Of a DNA stretch of 64,000 nucleotides, positions 1-14,300 are shown piece by piece (within the stretch, counting starts at the first letter, position 1; every line of letters begins with the position of its first letter). The translations under genes were made by a program, and so were the position numbers. The notes under the pieces were generated by a model. The model did no database searches and was not told the DNA's origin. It was given only the letters and a program-made list of their open reading frames with translations. Origin of the DNA: Vitellaria paradoxa (lineage: Eukaryota > Streptophyta > Magnoliopsida > Ericales > Sapotaceae); NCBI GenBank assembly GCA_019916065.1, contig CM034243.1, forward strand, positions 5,359,860-5,423,859, given 5' to 3'.

Positions 1-2190
1 ACATCATTATGCAGACAGTTCTTTTTTTTTTGTCCAAATTTTTTTTTATCATCCGATAGATAATTTTTATTTTTCTCTATTCTAAAAAAATCACATCATC
101 AGATGGATAGTTTTGTTTCTCTCTATTAAAAAAAAAATACATTATCAAAGAAACAGTTCTATTTTCTTGGTGTAAAAAAACTATATCATCAAATGGACAG
201 TTTTATTTTTTTTTCTAAAAAAATAATTCACATAATCAGATGAACAATTGTGTTTTTTCTTTTTGCAAAAATTTTTCAGCGTTAGATGGACGATTCTGTT
301 TCTCTCCGTCTAAAAAAAAAAATTGCATCATTAGATGGACAGTTCAGTTTTTCTCTATCTAAAAAAATATTTAGATTATCATATTGACAGTTCTATTTTC
401 TCCATCTAGAAAACATTTTTATATCATCCGATGAATAGTTCTATGTTTGTCTCTATAAAAAAAATTTCATCATCATACAGATAGTTCTGTTCTTTTGTTT
501 AAAATAATATTTTTATATCTTCTAATAGACAGTTTTGTTTTTCTCAATAAAAAAAGAAAATCTAACATCATCATATGAATAGTTTAATTTTTCTCTATTT
601 AAAAAAAAATTACATAATCAAAGGAACAATTCTATTTTCTCTGTCTAAAAAAATTAACATCATGAGATGGACAATTCTATTTTTCTCTACCTAAAAAACT
701 TTTTATATCATCAGATTGATAGTTCTATTTTTCTCTATTTGAAAAAAAAAATTCATATTAGATGGATAGTTATGTTTTTTCTATCCAAAAAAATTTTTAA
801 ATCATCAGATGAACAATTCTGTTTTTCCCTATATAAAACAATTTTGTATCATCAAATGAACAATTTTGTCTTTCTCTATCTAAAAAAAATTATACAGCTA
901 GATAGACACTTTCTTTTTTCTTTATAAATAAAAATTTTACATTATCACATGGACAGTGTTATTTTTCTGTTAAAAAAAATTTACATAATCAAATGAACAA
1001 TTTTGTTTTTCTCTTGCTAAAAATAAATTTACATCATCGGATGGACAATTCATTATCAAATAGACAAGTTTTGTTTTTCTTCTCAAATAAAAATTTTTTA
1101 CAATAGCAGTTAGACTCTTTTGATTTTCTCTAACTAAAAACAATTTTTACACCATCAATTGGACAGTCTTGTTTCTCTTTATCTAAAAATAAATTTTACA
1201 TTATCCGATAGACTGTTTTAGTTTTTTATATCTAAAAAGAAAATTTACATAATCAGATGGACGTTCTATTTCTCCATATCTAAAAAAATTTAACATTATC
1301 AGATGGACAGTTCTCTTTTTTTTTTTTTTGTTTAACAAAAAATTTTACATCTTCACATAGACAATTCTATTTTTCTTTGTTAAAAAACAAAATTTTTACA
1401 ACATAAGGCGGATGATTCTATTTTTCTCTACCTAAAAAGATTTTTTTACAACATCAAATTGATGGTTCTTTTTATCTCTGTCTAAAACTGATTTTACAAC
1501 ATTAGACCGGCAGGTGAATAGTTCTGTTTTTTTCCGTCTGCAAAAATTATATCATCACATGTACAGTTGTATTTTTCTCTGCCTAAAATAAATTTTACAT
1601 AACCAAATGTATAGTTCTGTTTTTTTTTTTTTTTTTTCGTCAAAGAAAACATTACCCCAACAGTTCAATAATTTCGTTTTTTTTCTGTTTAAAAAAAAAT
1701 TTACATCATCAAATGTATAGTTTTATTTTTCTATCTAAAAAAGATTTTTGCATCATCAAATAGATAGTTCTATATTTCTTTGTCTGAAAATATTTTTATA
1801 TCATTATTTGGATAGATCTGTTTTTCTATCTAAAAAAAATTACTTCATCAAATGAACATTTTTGTTTTGCTCTCTCTAAAAAAAATTATATAATCAGATA
1901 GATAGTTTTGTTTTTCTTTATCAAAAAAATTTACATCATCATATGGATAGTTCTATTTTTCTCGATCTAAAAAAATTTAGATCATTGGATAGATAGCTCT
2001 GCTTCTCTCTATCTAATAAAAAAATTACATAATTAAGTGGATAGTTGTATTTTTCTCTTTCTAAACAAATTATATCGCCAGATTGACAGTTCTATTTTTA
2101 TATATCAAAAAATTTACATAATCAGATGGACATTCTGTTTTTTTATATAAAAAAATTAACATCAAAAGATGGACAGTTTTCATTTTTTTT
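1..2190. repeat. AT-rich minisatellite array, ~47-50 bp unit
   Basis: This is a degenerate tandem repeat. Each unit reads roughly 'acatcatcagatggacag' followed by 'ttctgtttttctctatc' and an A-run. Successive copies of the gatggacagtt-like core fall about 47-50 bp apart (for example near 331, 381, 430, 476, 523, 573, 620, 665, 711, 759 and 807), so about 45 copies fit in the block. Copies vary in A-run length and by point changes, as in an old array. The array starts at or before the window edge. A short frame at 667-927 only reflects the repeat and is not a gene. Confidence 0.9.
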
Positions 2191-2353
2191 AAACCCTAAA
2201 AATTAACCTTAAATTCTGAATCCTAAATCCTACAGATTAAACTCTAAATTCTAAACTTTGAACCCTACACACCATATCCTAAATATCCTAAATCTCAAAC
2301 CCTAAAACTCTGAGCTCTCGATCCTAGAATTTTAAAATCCTAAACCCTAAACT
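2191..2353. repeat. degenerate telomere-like (CCCTAAA) tract
   Basis: The stretch is made of heptamer-like words such as aaaccctaaa, atcctaaatc, tctcaaaccctaaaa and cctaaaccctaaac. They resemble the plant telomere repeat CCCTAAA with many substitutions. It joins the minisatellite on its left and the TIR element on its right. It is probably an interstitial telomere-like tract, not a true chromosome end, because unrelated sequence continues on both sides. Confidence 0.7.
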
Positions 2354-4433
2354 CGTTTAGGGATTCTTGATTACTACAAAAAGTATGGAATGACAAAGCA
2401 TTCCAAAAACTTTATGATAAATTATACTTAGCTCTTTTCAATAGTTGAGAATGATTTTATACTTACGTCTTTATCATTTAAAAATTGTTTAGTATAAGGT
2501 GAAAATTTTAAGGGTAAAAGATTATGAGTTAATTGTTATTTTAATAACAATTAATATTAATGGGGTGGCATGTTTAGATTAAAAAAGTAATATTATCTGG
2601 TAATAATTATACTATGTTTGAAATGTTAAAAATTTTAAAGGGATAAAATTTAATTGTGTTTGAAGTAAAAGTAAATTATTCATTTACCCTTAAAATTTTA
2701 ATCTTGTACTAAATGTTTTTTAAATGTAAAAGATGTAAGTGTTATTTATATTTATATCTATACTATAATGCTAAAATAATGTATTTTCTCTTTTCTCTTC
2801 TCTCTTCTCTTTCACTCTAATTCTAGGTGGAATACCTCTTTGATCTTAATTCCACTTTTACTTTCTTTATAAATTTTTGAATTATTTTTAAAATTTTTTC
2901 ATTCCCTCTTCTTTTCTTCTTTTTTCTCATTCACAGAATTTTTGTTTCTTTATCCCATATTGTTAAAGCACTACAACTATACTTTTTTTTTTTCATATAA
3001 AAGCACTAAATTCATGGCATATTATTTTAATAAATGTAAATGAAATTACTTATAAATTTCATATAAATGAACTTTTTTGTTTCAAAAAAAATGATTTACT
3101 TGCTTATAAATTCAATATAATTGTAAAATTTATATATTTTAAATATTTTAGTAATTAATTAAAAACATAAATAAAAATATATAATTAAATTAAAGAACAA
3201 AAAAAAACTTAAATAATAATTAAATTATTTCTCTCGTAACAATTCTTTGCATTTCTAAAATTTATAATTATTGAAAATTATTTAGGCTCATTTTTTTATT
3301 TGAGATATTTCTATAAACTAATTAAAAATTTATTATTAAATCCTATATAGCACTTTATATATTCATCATTTTATTTTTTATTTTTACAAATTTTTGAATA
3401 AAATTAGTCTTGGGAGGGTTTTTTTTAAATTCTAAATTTAAATTTAAATTGGTCAAGTCAACTATATATTTTTAAACTAATAATAATATTTTTAATTTAA
3501 TACATTTTTATGAAATCAATTGAAAATTTACTACTAAATCTTGTATGGTACTCTCAATATTCACTATTCTATTTTTTTTCTATTTTTACAAATTTTTGAA
3601 TCAAATATATATACATAGTTTCCTGTTGGTTTTATCGTTGCAAAATTTACATATTTACATAATTAATTAGGCTTGAAAGAAAAAATTTAATTAAATTTAA
3701 AAAATTTAATTCTTCTCATAATAACAAAATACTTAATATATGTTAAATTAAAAAAAAAAAAACTGATTGCTATTAATTATTAATCAGGCATGGAAGTGCC
3801 TCAGTATTAATTAAGCTATAAAGTATTTTTTTTTAAGTTTAATTTTAAAATTAAAATAATCATACTAACCATCAGTTAAAAATTTAATTAATAATACTGA
3901 TTATTTAAATTTTTTTATAAAGTATAACATAAAATTAATAAAAATAATATTTTTATTTTGAGTTATTTTTATAAAATTAGTCAAAAATTAATTTAATAAA
4001 ATTAAAATTAATAATATTTCCAACCCAAACTAATTTTGTAAAATGAGCAAAGAATTAAAAAATAAAAACATATATTTAAATTAACAAATAATTTGAAATA
4101 AAAAATGATTGAGTCAATTAGGAATTTTGTGATTTAATATACATTTTAGAACAAATTTTAATTTTTATAATTGGGTCAATAAATCAAAATTTGGTAAAAT
4201 CCAACTATGATTAAATATATCAATTCACTAACATTAACAAAAATAAAAAATATAAAAAATTACTCAATAATTATTTTATAAAATTTTATAACTTTATTAA
4301 AATATTTTATAATATATTTAAAATTACATTTTACCTAAAAAATATTAAACAAAAATAAGTATAATTTTCCATGGATTTTTCTGGGATGCTCTGTGATTCT
4401 ATACTTTTCGTAGTAACCAAGAATCCCTAAACG
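2354..4433. mobile_element. ~2.08-kb non-autonomous TIR element
   Basis: The left end begins cgtttagggattcttg (2354) and the right end finishes with its reverse complement caagaatccctaaacg (4418-4433). The inverted match extends about 57 bp with roughly 6 mismatches, and weaker similarity continues inward (aattatactta on both sides). The interior is very AT-rich (many poly-A/T words) and has no meaningful reading frame, so the element cannot encode a transposase. I could not find a convincing target-site duplication: the bases outside the TIR do not match, so the superfamily is unassigned. Its right end lies about 165 bp before the RBL14 start codon, so it may contribute to or disrupt that promoter. 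Confidence 0.75.
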
Positions 4434-4598
4434 CGTGTCAAACCCTGGAGTCGCTGTCGTGCCTCTCCAGTCGAGTAGAGATATTGGGGACCCGTTTCAC
4501 AATTTCTGCACGTTCACGGCGGAACGCTGCCGAAATTGAAAAGAGAAGCCGACATTTCCTTCTTGATTGTAACCGAAGAAGTAGAGGCGGAGGAGGAG

Positions 4599-5325
4599 AT
4601 GGAGGGAGGAAGTAGCAGGGGTTTGTCTCGCGGGATGCTTCCATTGCTTGCTCTGCACGCGGTGATTGAATATCGGAGGCATTACAGAAAACCTCCCGTG
4701 ACCGCCGGACTTCTCGTGGGTAACACTCTCATTTATTTGAGGCCTAGTTTCCTTGATCGTATACTTCCTTCGATCGACCAAGTCTGGTTCAATCCCTATC
4801 TTATCGTCAAGGTACAAATTCCTTCTCTGTCTGTCTGTAATCTCCACCCTCTGCATCTACCGATTTGTGTCATCATTTTGGCAGTCCTATGCTTATCAAA
4901 AGAATGAAATATGCTGTTGGAGCATGGTTGTTTTCGTGTGTTGGGCATATCTCCGTATCTGTTCTATGTAGGATGAGATTTTGCCATATTTATTTATTTT
5001 GTAGTTGTTGGTTAAGCCTTGGTTGTGCTCATCATAACAAAAGTGAAGGGTTTGTGGGTTGATTATGGGCTCTTCTATCATTCAATATTCACAGTTTGTG
5101 TGAATATTACGTTTTATCTTTGTTTGGACTTTGGAGCAGGCCGTATCAAACTATTTGAGAGCCTAAGGCAAAAAAAATTTAGGCCTAAAAAATTTTTATA
5201 CGTGTAGCTTAAGCCCAAACTGGCCTTATACGAGGGATATATATTATTTCTATAAATTAAGATGAGTTCTAGAAATATTTGAAATTAAGATGGGCATCAA
5301 GAAAATGATAAAATTAAAATAATTA

Positions 5326-5366
<41 letters not shown>

Positions 5367-8300
5367 TTTGGGGCAGTTTTATTGGATGGTTGCAGGTATT
5401 GTTTTTATAAATGAATATAAGTTTCAAAACTATATGAGATTAAGATGAGGAGGAGAGGATAAATTTAAAATAATTAAATATATATCTATGTATATTTTTT
5501 TAGCTTTGATGGTTAGGCGATTGCCTAAGTTATCTAGTGGTTGAACTGGCACTGCTCTGGAGTTACATTACTGTATTAGCCTTTTCACCTTGATGAACCA
5601 AGTCTTGAACAATACATGTTTTGACTAGGTACAATTTTATTTTTTTGTGGAGGAGTGATGGTTTGGGTTATGCGAGAGTATCTAGCCTCCTGAGTAGATT
5701 CGCACTGTCCCGGAGTATAGTTGTATTCCAGTCTTGTAACTAAATAAAGATTGATGGAATTTGAGATCCTTGTTATGGACCCTGTTAGATTCTTATTAAC
5801 AAAAACAATATGAAAAGGCAATACTGCCAATGGAGATAATGAAAGACTGAAAAATTTGGAAATTAGTGTTTCCTATATTGTTCAGCAATTTTACTATTAT
5901 TTTTATTTGGATATTCATTTGATTTCTTATCTAATTTTTGCCATATTGTTTTATATATGACTCATGCTGTACACCATTGGGACAGCTTGGATATTGAATA
6001 TTGAATACAAAATTGATTCTCCCTTCTAGATTCTTCTTCTCTGCTCTCTCTCCTCTTCTAGTTTTCCTTGCTTCTTTCCGTCTCGTATGTGTTCTCTACT
6101 GCTTCTACATCAACTACATCTTATTAATCTATCAAGTGGATAAAACAATTGAAGACTTGCGTCCAATTGGGTTCATAACTGGCTACCTATCTATAAAATC
6201 CAACTATGTCATCTTGAAAGAATGATATAGCATCATCATTCACTGGTCCTTTTGCATAAACACTAATTCACAATTATTCTTCCCTTTTTGATTAGATTAT
6301 CAATGGTTAGTGTCTTGCCATATAACAAACACCAAATGAAAAAAATTCACCTTTGAAGGAGCACCGTGCCTCCAAATGCTCTTCCAAAGGCATTCCTCAT
6401 CTCTTCTACTAACCAAAACATCATAATGTGGTTTAACCTAAAAAGGCCCTGATTTAGTGAACTTCAATTCAGGTCATCCTCTCGATCGAACATCTTAAAG
6501 GAGTACAGTCCATTCATTAGACTAATAAAATTCTCAATTTTCCAATCCGACATATTTTAGCGCAATACAAGTGCCCAATCCACATTTTGTTTTCAAAGTA
6601 AAATTTTCTCACATTTATAAAAAAGTTGAAACAATAGTAATGGTTTTTGTTTTTAAATTTTTAGGGATTTAAAATAGATATTGATGCGTGTCGATTATGG
6701 GATTTGTAAGTGTGTATATATATGTATATATAGTAAATGAAAAAAGAACGTAATTTTGTTTATTATTATCGTACAATATTTAACTAAGGAACTAGTTTTT
6801 TTATATAAAATATTTAGATCAATTGATACTAAAAATAATAAAGTCTTGGATTATATAACTTAAATTTACTCCTATTAATGAGACTCATGGGGTTGGTGTG
6901 GGGAGGAGCATCCGAGCTAAATGGCCTAATTTTAGAAGATTTAATGCAGTGGTCATCAGAAACAAAGATAAAGTAAGATTCTGGGGGGATAGGTTGTTGG
7001 TAGATACATGAGCATAACAACCAACCTATTGATATTGGAAGACCTAATGGAGTCTTCCAATGTATCATCTCTAGGTCCAATGGAATTCATATAGTCTTGG
7101 TCTGGAGTGCGGGATGGAGGTAGGTGGCAATTTTGTATGGCAAGTTAGACTAAAAAGAAATTTGCAAGATTGAGAGGTGGAGAGCTTTTTTCACTCAATG
7201 CATTTATTGTATTGCTTTAGGAAGAGTAGTAACAAAGACAAGCTTACTTGATCCCTAAACTGCTCAAGGGTGTTTCAAGTCAAGTCTTTGTGTACCTACC
7301 TCATTGCAAAGCGGGGAGATGTAGGGATGTAAACGGGTGGGGTACCCGCCTAATTAGTCAATCCCATTATCAAATCTGTTTATTTTTTGCTTCCCATTAT
7401 CGTCCCAAACCCGTTTATTTTTTTAGTTGAAACCCCTAAAACCTGTCTCGTTCTGTCCCAAACCCCTAAAACCTGTCTCAAACCCGCGAAACCTGTTTAT
7501 GTTTAATAGGTCAAATTACCCGTTAAGTATCTGTTAAATACCCGATTCAAGATCAAAGATTAAAAAAAAAAAATTAGTCACAAAAATGTTAAATTTATTA
7601 AATTGAACAAAGTCATTGGTCAAAGGACCTCTATTTTTTTTTTTTTTTTTGGGGGAAAGGTAAAAGATATATACTGTAAATAGTAAAAATAAATGTACAA
7701 AATATACATGGGTAAACTCGTGAAACAGTATAATAGGAATCACAATATAATAGGAATCATAATTCATAAAAAAATTAAAAACCCATATGGGACAATTCAT
7801 GAGATGTGAAAATAACACACAACAAATCATAAATTAAACAAGTTCAAAAGAATCATCCTAACAAAACTAAGAGCAACCGTCAACAAAGCATCAAAGTTAC
7901 AAACCATTAGTCCAAGCGAGATACCAGCAACTCAAACTGTTTCATGGAAAAATTGGAAAAGTCTAATAAAAGAGAAAGTGGAGATAATTTAAACTAAAAA
8001 ATGAGTTAAACAATATGTATGTATACATGTACAAAGAACTTTTAAATTAATTAAAACGTTGACTATATAAATAAAACAATAAATGTGGTAAAAAATGGTA
8101 AATAAATTAAGATTTGGATGGCACACTGAATTCTTCTGAATTTCATTCCTCAACTTTAGTGACCAGCAATATCATATAGTGACACAGTTACCATCCCTAC
8201 AATTTTTAACAGCAACAACAACAACAATATAAGCCTTATCCCATTAGGTGGGGCCCTACAATTTTTAAAAATTATTTTAAAAAATATAACTTGAAACTAA

Positions 8301-11300
8301 ATGGTAAAAAATAACAAAAATAATAAAAAGAGAAAGAAATATACTCATCAAAATCCTTTTCGGCATATGTCGCGCAATTTGCATCCATCTCCATAGAAGC
8401 ATCTGCATTAACAAAAAATTCTAATAAGAATAAATAACAAATGTAAGTTTATTGTCTCACATATTTAACAAAGATATTATATTTTTACCTTCTGTTTCAG
8501 CATTCCATAACCAATTTTGTGAATACATAAGAGTTTCTAGAGTATCTTTCTGAAGCCTACTTCGATGTAGGCTTACAACCCTCCCACTAGTACTAAAAGC
8601 AGATTCAGATGCAACCGTGGAGATTGGAATAGCTAAAAAGTCACAAGCTATCAGCTGTAAAGTTGGATATTTTATCCCATTTGTCTTCCACCAATTGAGT
8701 ATATCAAAATCTTGGACAAATGGTAAAACAGGTTCTTCCAAATAATGATCCAATTCAGATTTTACATGCACATTAGATGAGAAACTACTAAGATACTGTG
8801 CCAACCTTGCCTCGGTTTCCTCACCTTCCTCATTAATATCTCCCTCACTTGAAATTGGAACACACGTAGTTAAAGCATTTGAAGTTGAACTTGACTGGGT
8901 AGTGAACTTAGATTGGTACTCTTGAAGCAAATCATAGCAATTCATTTTAACCCTTTCAATTTCGATATGTGCATATTCACCATAAATTGATGGAAAAAAG
9001 AATTCCACAATTTTCATTTTATACCTAGGATCCAACACATTTGCCATTGCCATAACAATATGCACATCACTCCAATATTTTTCAAACTTCTCATACATTT
9101 TTTTGGCCATCAAACTAATTACTTTATCACTCAAAAACATCCACTTGCACAAAGCTTCCCTAATCTCACATATTTTCACAAAATAAATATTTGAAGTAGG
9201 ATACTTTGAACCAGAAAGAACTATAGTTGCATTGTAAAATAACTTGAGCTTCCCACATATTATCCTAGCATTCTCCCAATCTTGTTCAAATGGCAAACAA
9301 GTATAAAGTTTATCCCGAAGTTTCATTCTTTGAAAAACATCCTTATACTCTATGGCAACTTGCAACATCAGGTAAGTAGAATTCCAACGGGTCTTACAGT
9401 CAAGACTCAACTTTTTAGCAAATGAAAGTTTCATTTGGTGGGCCATCTCCCCAAACTTTTCAACCCTAGGTGGCGTGGCCGACCAAAATGCAACACTATC
9501 TCGAACTCTCTCAATAGGTTCTTCTATAACTGACAACCCATCTTTCACCACAAGATTAAGAATGTGAGCACAACATATCATATGTATAAAACGACCACTA
9601 AGCAAATAATGATTACTCAAATTATTCACAATAATACTAACCATCCCATTATTAGAGCTACAATTATCCATAGTGATTGTGGATAGTTTAGTCTCTAAAT
9701 TCCATGACATCAATCCCTCCAACAAATTCTCAGCTAGAACATCCATTGTGTGAGGTGTAGGAACATAAATAAACCTAAATAAAATAAAATAATAAATAAG
9801 ACCATGTAAAATAATATTGAAGACAAATGTATTATAAAATAAAAATAAATCTACCTACTAAAAGAAAAATAAATCTATTACCTCAAAATGCGGCTTTGTA
9901 ACTTCCAACTTCCATCAACAAAGTGAGCCGTAATACTTGTATAACCCTTCTTTTGATTTGAAGTCCACATATCAGTCGTGATAGCTATCCGGCTTGTATT
10001 ATCATGTAAAAGTTTTGCTAACTTTATCCTCTCAATTTCATAAATTTTAACAATATCACTCCTAATGGTATTACGAGAAACCATTTTGAAACAAGGTTGG
10101 AGGCTAGAGACAAATCTTCTAAACCCAACATGTTCAACAATTGAAAGAGGATATTCATGCGTGATAATGGCAAAAGCTAGCTCTCTCCTAGAAACCTCTG
10201 GATTAAAATTAAAATTAGTAAACTGTATAGTCCTATCCATTTTTTTTTTTCAAAGCCAATCTATTTTTGATGTTTCAAAGCAGACTCAATATCTTGATAA
10301 TTGTTTTTAGGACAATGTTTCAAGTGATTGTGTAAACTCTTAGTCCCATGGGTACTTGCAGCCTTAGGATGCGATTTGCAATAATTGCAAACAGCATAAT
10401 CTTCATTGTTTTTCCTAATCTTCTCCATGTGATTCCATACTTCACTAGTTAGTTTATGTTTTCTAATAACAAGTGTATCAGTTGGCCTAGTCAAACTACT
10501 AGTATTTGTGGTGTCATTTGTTGAATCAACTGAAATAGGAGTAACTGAAGGACAAGATCCTGTAGTTTGCGCATCAATATTTTGTTCAGCCATCTGCCAT
10601 AATATTATGTAATATTATATTAAAAAATTGTTTATCTAACATGAAATAAAAATATATGAAGAGTAGACACTTCAACCAATTTTAACTCATAACACTGCCA
10701 AAGAAAAAGAAAAAATAAAAAGAAAACATTTAAGGGATACCAGATGCATTTTTACATTCATTTTTACACATGTTAAGAGCCAGATTTTTTTTTTTAGGTG
10801 TGGCATAAAATTTTTCCATTTTACATTTTTAAAAATAAGGAAAATAGCTCAAAATAATTTTGGTCACATGTGTTTTCAAAATCTGTTTTAGAAAATAAAA
10901 AATAGGCCTACACATAAAAAATAGGTCTCACATAAAATGCAAAATGAGATTGACTAATTAGGCAGGTACCCCACCCGTTTACATTCTTAGAGGCGAAGAA
11001 ATCCTTCCCGTGACATATATAAAATTCGTTGGGTTATTTCAATGGACAAGTTACTTAAATTTCTCTTAAATTTTGTTAATAATTAATCATCCTTGTAGGG
11101 CTCGATTAAACAGAATTAATAAATTTAGCTTTGACAGTGGAAAAAAAATGTAATTTTCAAACTTACAAAAACAAGTGAAATTTTAATAATTTACCCAATT
11201 TTAAGCGTGTTAAAATGATAAAATTTGGTAATATTTAATAAAAATTTTCAATTTATAATCTATTACGTGGGATAAAACAATAAATAATTTAAAAATTTTT

Positions 11301-14300
11301 CCAGTATTTTTAGTCACTTTCCACACAGAAACAACACTCCAACCATCGATTCGCAAAAAAGCCACTTGCCAGGTTGTATTAGGCTTCAAAACCAAATAGG
11401 ACAAGGTAGCCAATGGATGATATTTCTATTGACAGAAGACTTTTTTCGCACCAGGAAGATCAGGTGTGGTGGAAAGTGGCTTTTTTGCATACCAGGAAGA
11501 TTACGCCATGATTGACTTGAATGTATACATGTAAAATCAAGTTTGACCCGTAAAAAACAATCATACCAATATTCATGTGCAAGGCTATTTATAATTATGA
11601 ATAATTTCTCTACTATCCAAATTAATAAAAATTAAAGTTAGATTGGTCGAACGAACAGGGTGGACAGCATGTTTCAGAAGCCGACAAACTTATGGATGCA
11701 AGAAGACGTGGGTAGTTGCAACATTTTTACACACATAGTCTTTCAAAAAAATATTCCAAAATAAATCAATCTCAAAAAAAAAAAAAAAAAAAAAAAAGAC
11801 TCACTTGAACAAGGTCACCCACTGATTGGAGAGTTGGAGAAAGGAACAATGGTTAGCGGTGATTTCAACAGCACGATTGTAAGTGACGGGAGAGAAGACT
11901 AAAGGGTGTTTGATTTTCAGATTTGGGGAGTTGCAGCTACTAGTATATGACATTATATAGTAGGGTTATATTAGGGTAAAAATGAGCAAAAGTTCATAAA
12001 TGACCTTGGCTAAAAATTTTCAAAAGTTTTATTTTAGGGATAAAATTTTAAATATATAAATATATATTTTATTTTATTAAACGGGTACTTAACGAGTACA
12101 CTACAAGTATCGGGTACCCTATAAGTATTAACGGGTATCAAGTACCCTACAGGCAAATCCGAAACCCGCATGAGAATTAAATTTCAATCCCAAACCCATC
12201 CCAATCCCATTAGGGTATTTCCCAACGGGTTTTTATTGGGTTCGGTCAAGTCGGGTATCCTTGTGTACCTATCCCATTGACATCCCTAGGGAGAGGAGTA
12301 CAGACTTCCATGGGGCCATATGGGGTAGTGGAGCTTCTCCTAAAGTATATTTTATTTTTATTATTACTATTATTATTATATATATTTTTTGATGCGTGAT
12401 TTAGGATAAACAACTGACAGTCTCAAGAGGAGGGGAATGATTGCAATGAATAATTTTTGTATTTGCAAGCACGCATCTGTGGAATGTTCATGGGCATAGT
12501 TGCTTTGGAGCCTTGCTTTGTTGCTTTCTGGTGTTGCTTGGGTCCTTCAGGGAAAAGTGCGCTTGTTGCTAGGTACATGGTGGGGAGTCAGAATGCCAAA
12601 ACACGATAATGGGGTGTGAAATATTATACCTTTTTGTATTATTTGGTTGATTTGGGGGAAAAGAGATAAAAGTTTCAAAGTTACAGAGCGTGTGTTTAGA
12701 ATGATAAAAAATGAGATAAGTTGTGGATTCGTAATTCGTGCAGTGAGATAAAAGTAAATAATTTTTAGAGTTTTTTAGTGTTTTCGTCATTTTCCAGAGT
12801 TTTTTGTCGCTCCAAACGGAGCCAGAGTTTCCTTTGTATGTTGATGAGTTGCTTTTTGTCTTTATTATACAAATGGGTAGAAGGGGACAGGGGGGTAGTA
12901 GTTTTCAGGAGTTTCTGAGATGGCAGTCGGATAACAGGACTTGGATAAAATTCTGGAAGCATGCATGGAATCCATAGGGTAACCTGGCTTTTTTATTTCC
13001 TAACATTTTTGAGCTGTCAGTGGATAAGGATTCCTCATTGGCACATTGCTTGGAAGATGGGATAGTTGGAGTGGAGAATATTATCAAAGCAAAATTTGCA
13101 CGACCGAGGTTAGAAAATTTAGCAGAATTTCTAATGCTAGAATCTAGAAAGCTGGATGAAGAGGTGGATAAGGTAGTGTGGACTTGCTCCAAATCGAGCA
13201 AATTTGAGGTGAAGTCTTACCATCATTCTTTATGAGTGAAGTAGCTGAATTTCCATGGAAGATAATTTGGAGGGAGGGGTGTAACTCCAAAAGTGGCAAT
13301 TTTTACGTGGTATCTGATGAGAGGCGAGATGCTAACTATTGATAATTTCCAGAAGAAGGGATTTGCAATGACTAATTAATGTTGTTTATGTAAGGAGTTG
13401 GAGGAGACTATTGATTACTTGTTCATTCATTGCAGGTGGATGATGGGATTGTAGGCCCTTGTGTTAACTTGCTTTGGGGTGCAGTGGGTGATACCAAGTG
13501 ATGTAAAAGGGCTCTTCAGCTCATGGCGGGTTTTCAGGATGAAAAATCAGAGGAGGAAGGTTTGGAGCTGGGTCCCTTTTTGCTTGTTTTTGGTTATTTG
13601 TCGAGAGTGCAATCAAAGAATTTTCCGCGATTTTTATGTAAACCATTATTAGGGTGAAGAGAGTGTACTGTTGACACAATTCTTTGGCTAGTTCAAATGG
13701 GGTATAGATATGAATATAGGTACTTTTGTAAGTGTTGTGGCGGGTTCCTTTTGGTAATGGGTTTTGAATCCTTTCTATGGCATCTCCTTGATGTTTTTTT
13801 TTCCTTGTTAGATTTTAATAAATTCATCTTTTCCTGATTTAAAAAAAAAAAAAAAACTACTTGTGAGCAGTTATGAAAGAGACTTCAGCAAGTTTGTTTA
13901 TATTATGTGGAAGTGCCTGTTCTATTGAGGAATTGGTATTTTAGAAGTGGAAGCAATTTAAGTCACTTTTATTTCCCATGTCCTTTTTCCTGACAAACTG
14001 ATTGCATGAGTTTATGCTGTCACTTCTTCTAGGGATGATAGTACATAATTTTGTGTTTGGTTCCTTCTCTAATCACAATTCTGGCCTTTTGGTCGAGCAG
14101 CACAGGGATCTCAAACGCTTCTTCTTGTCAGCATTCTACCATATTGGTGAATCTCACTTGGTATATAACATGTTCTCACTTTTATGGAAGGGCATCCAGT
14201 TGGAGACTTCTATGGGCAGTGTTGAATTTGCATCTATGACCGTTGCACTACTGGGTTTGTCCCAAGGCATTACAATATTACTGGCCAAATCCCTTCTCCT

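Noticed and set aside
5585..6225. Short frames in the RBL14 intron (81 and 74 residues)
   Set aside because: No domain, no splice context and AT-driven composition.
13020..13652. Independent small genes at 13020-13235 and 13461-13652
   Set aside because: They are pieces of the LINE remnant that ends in poly-A at 13841-13856.
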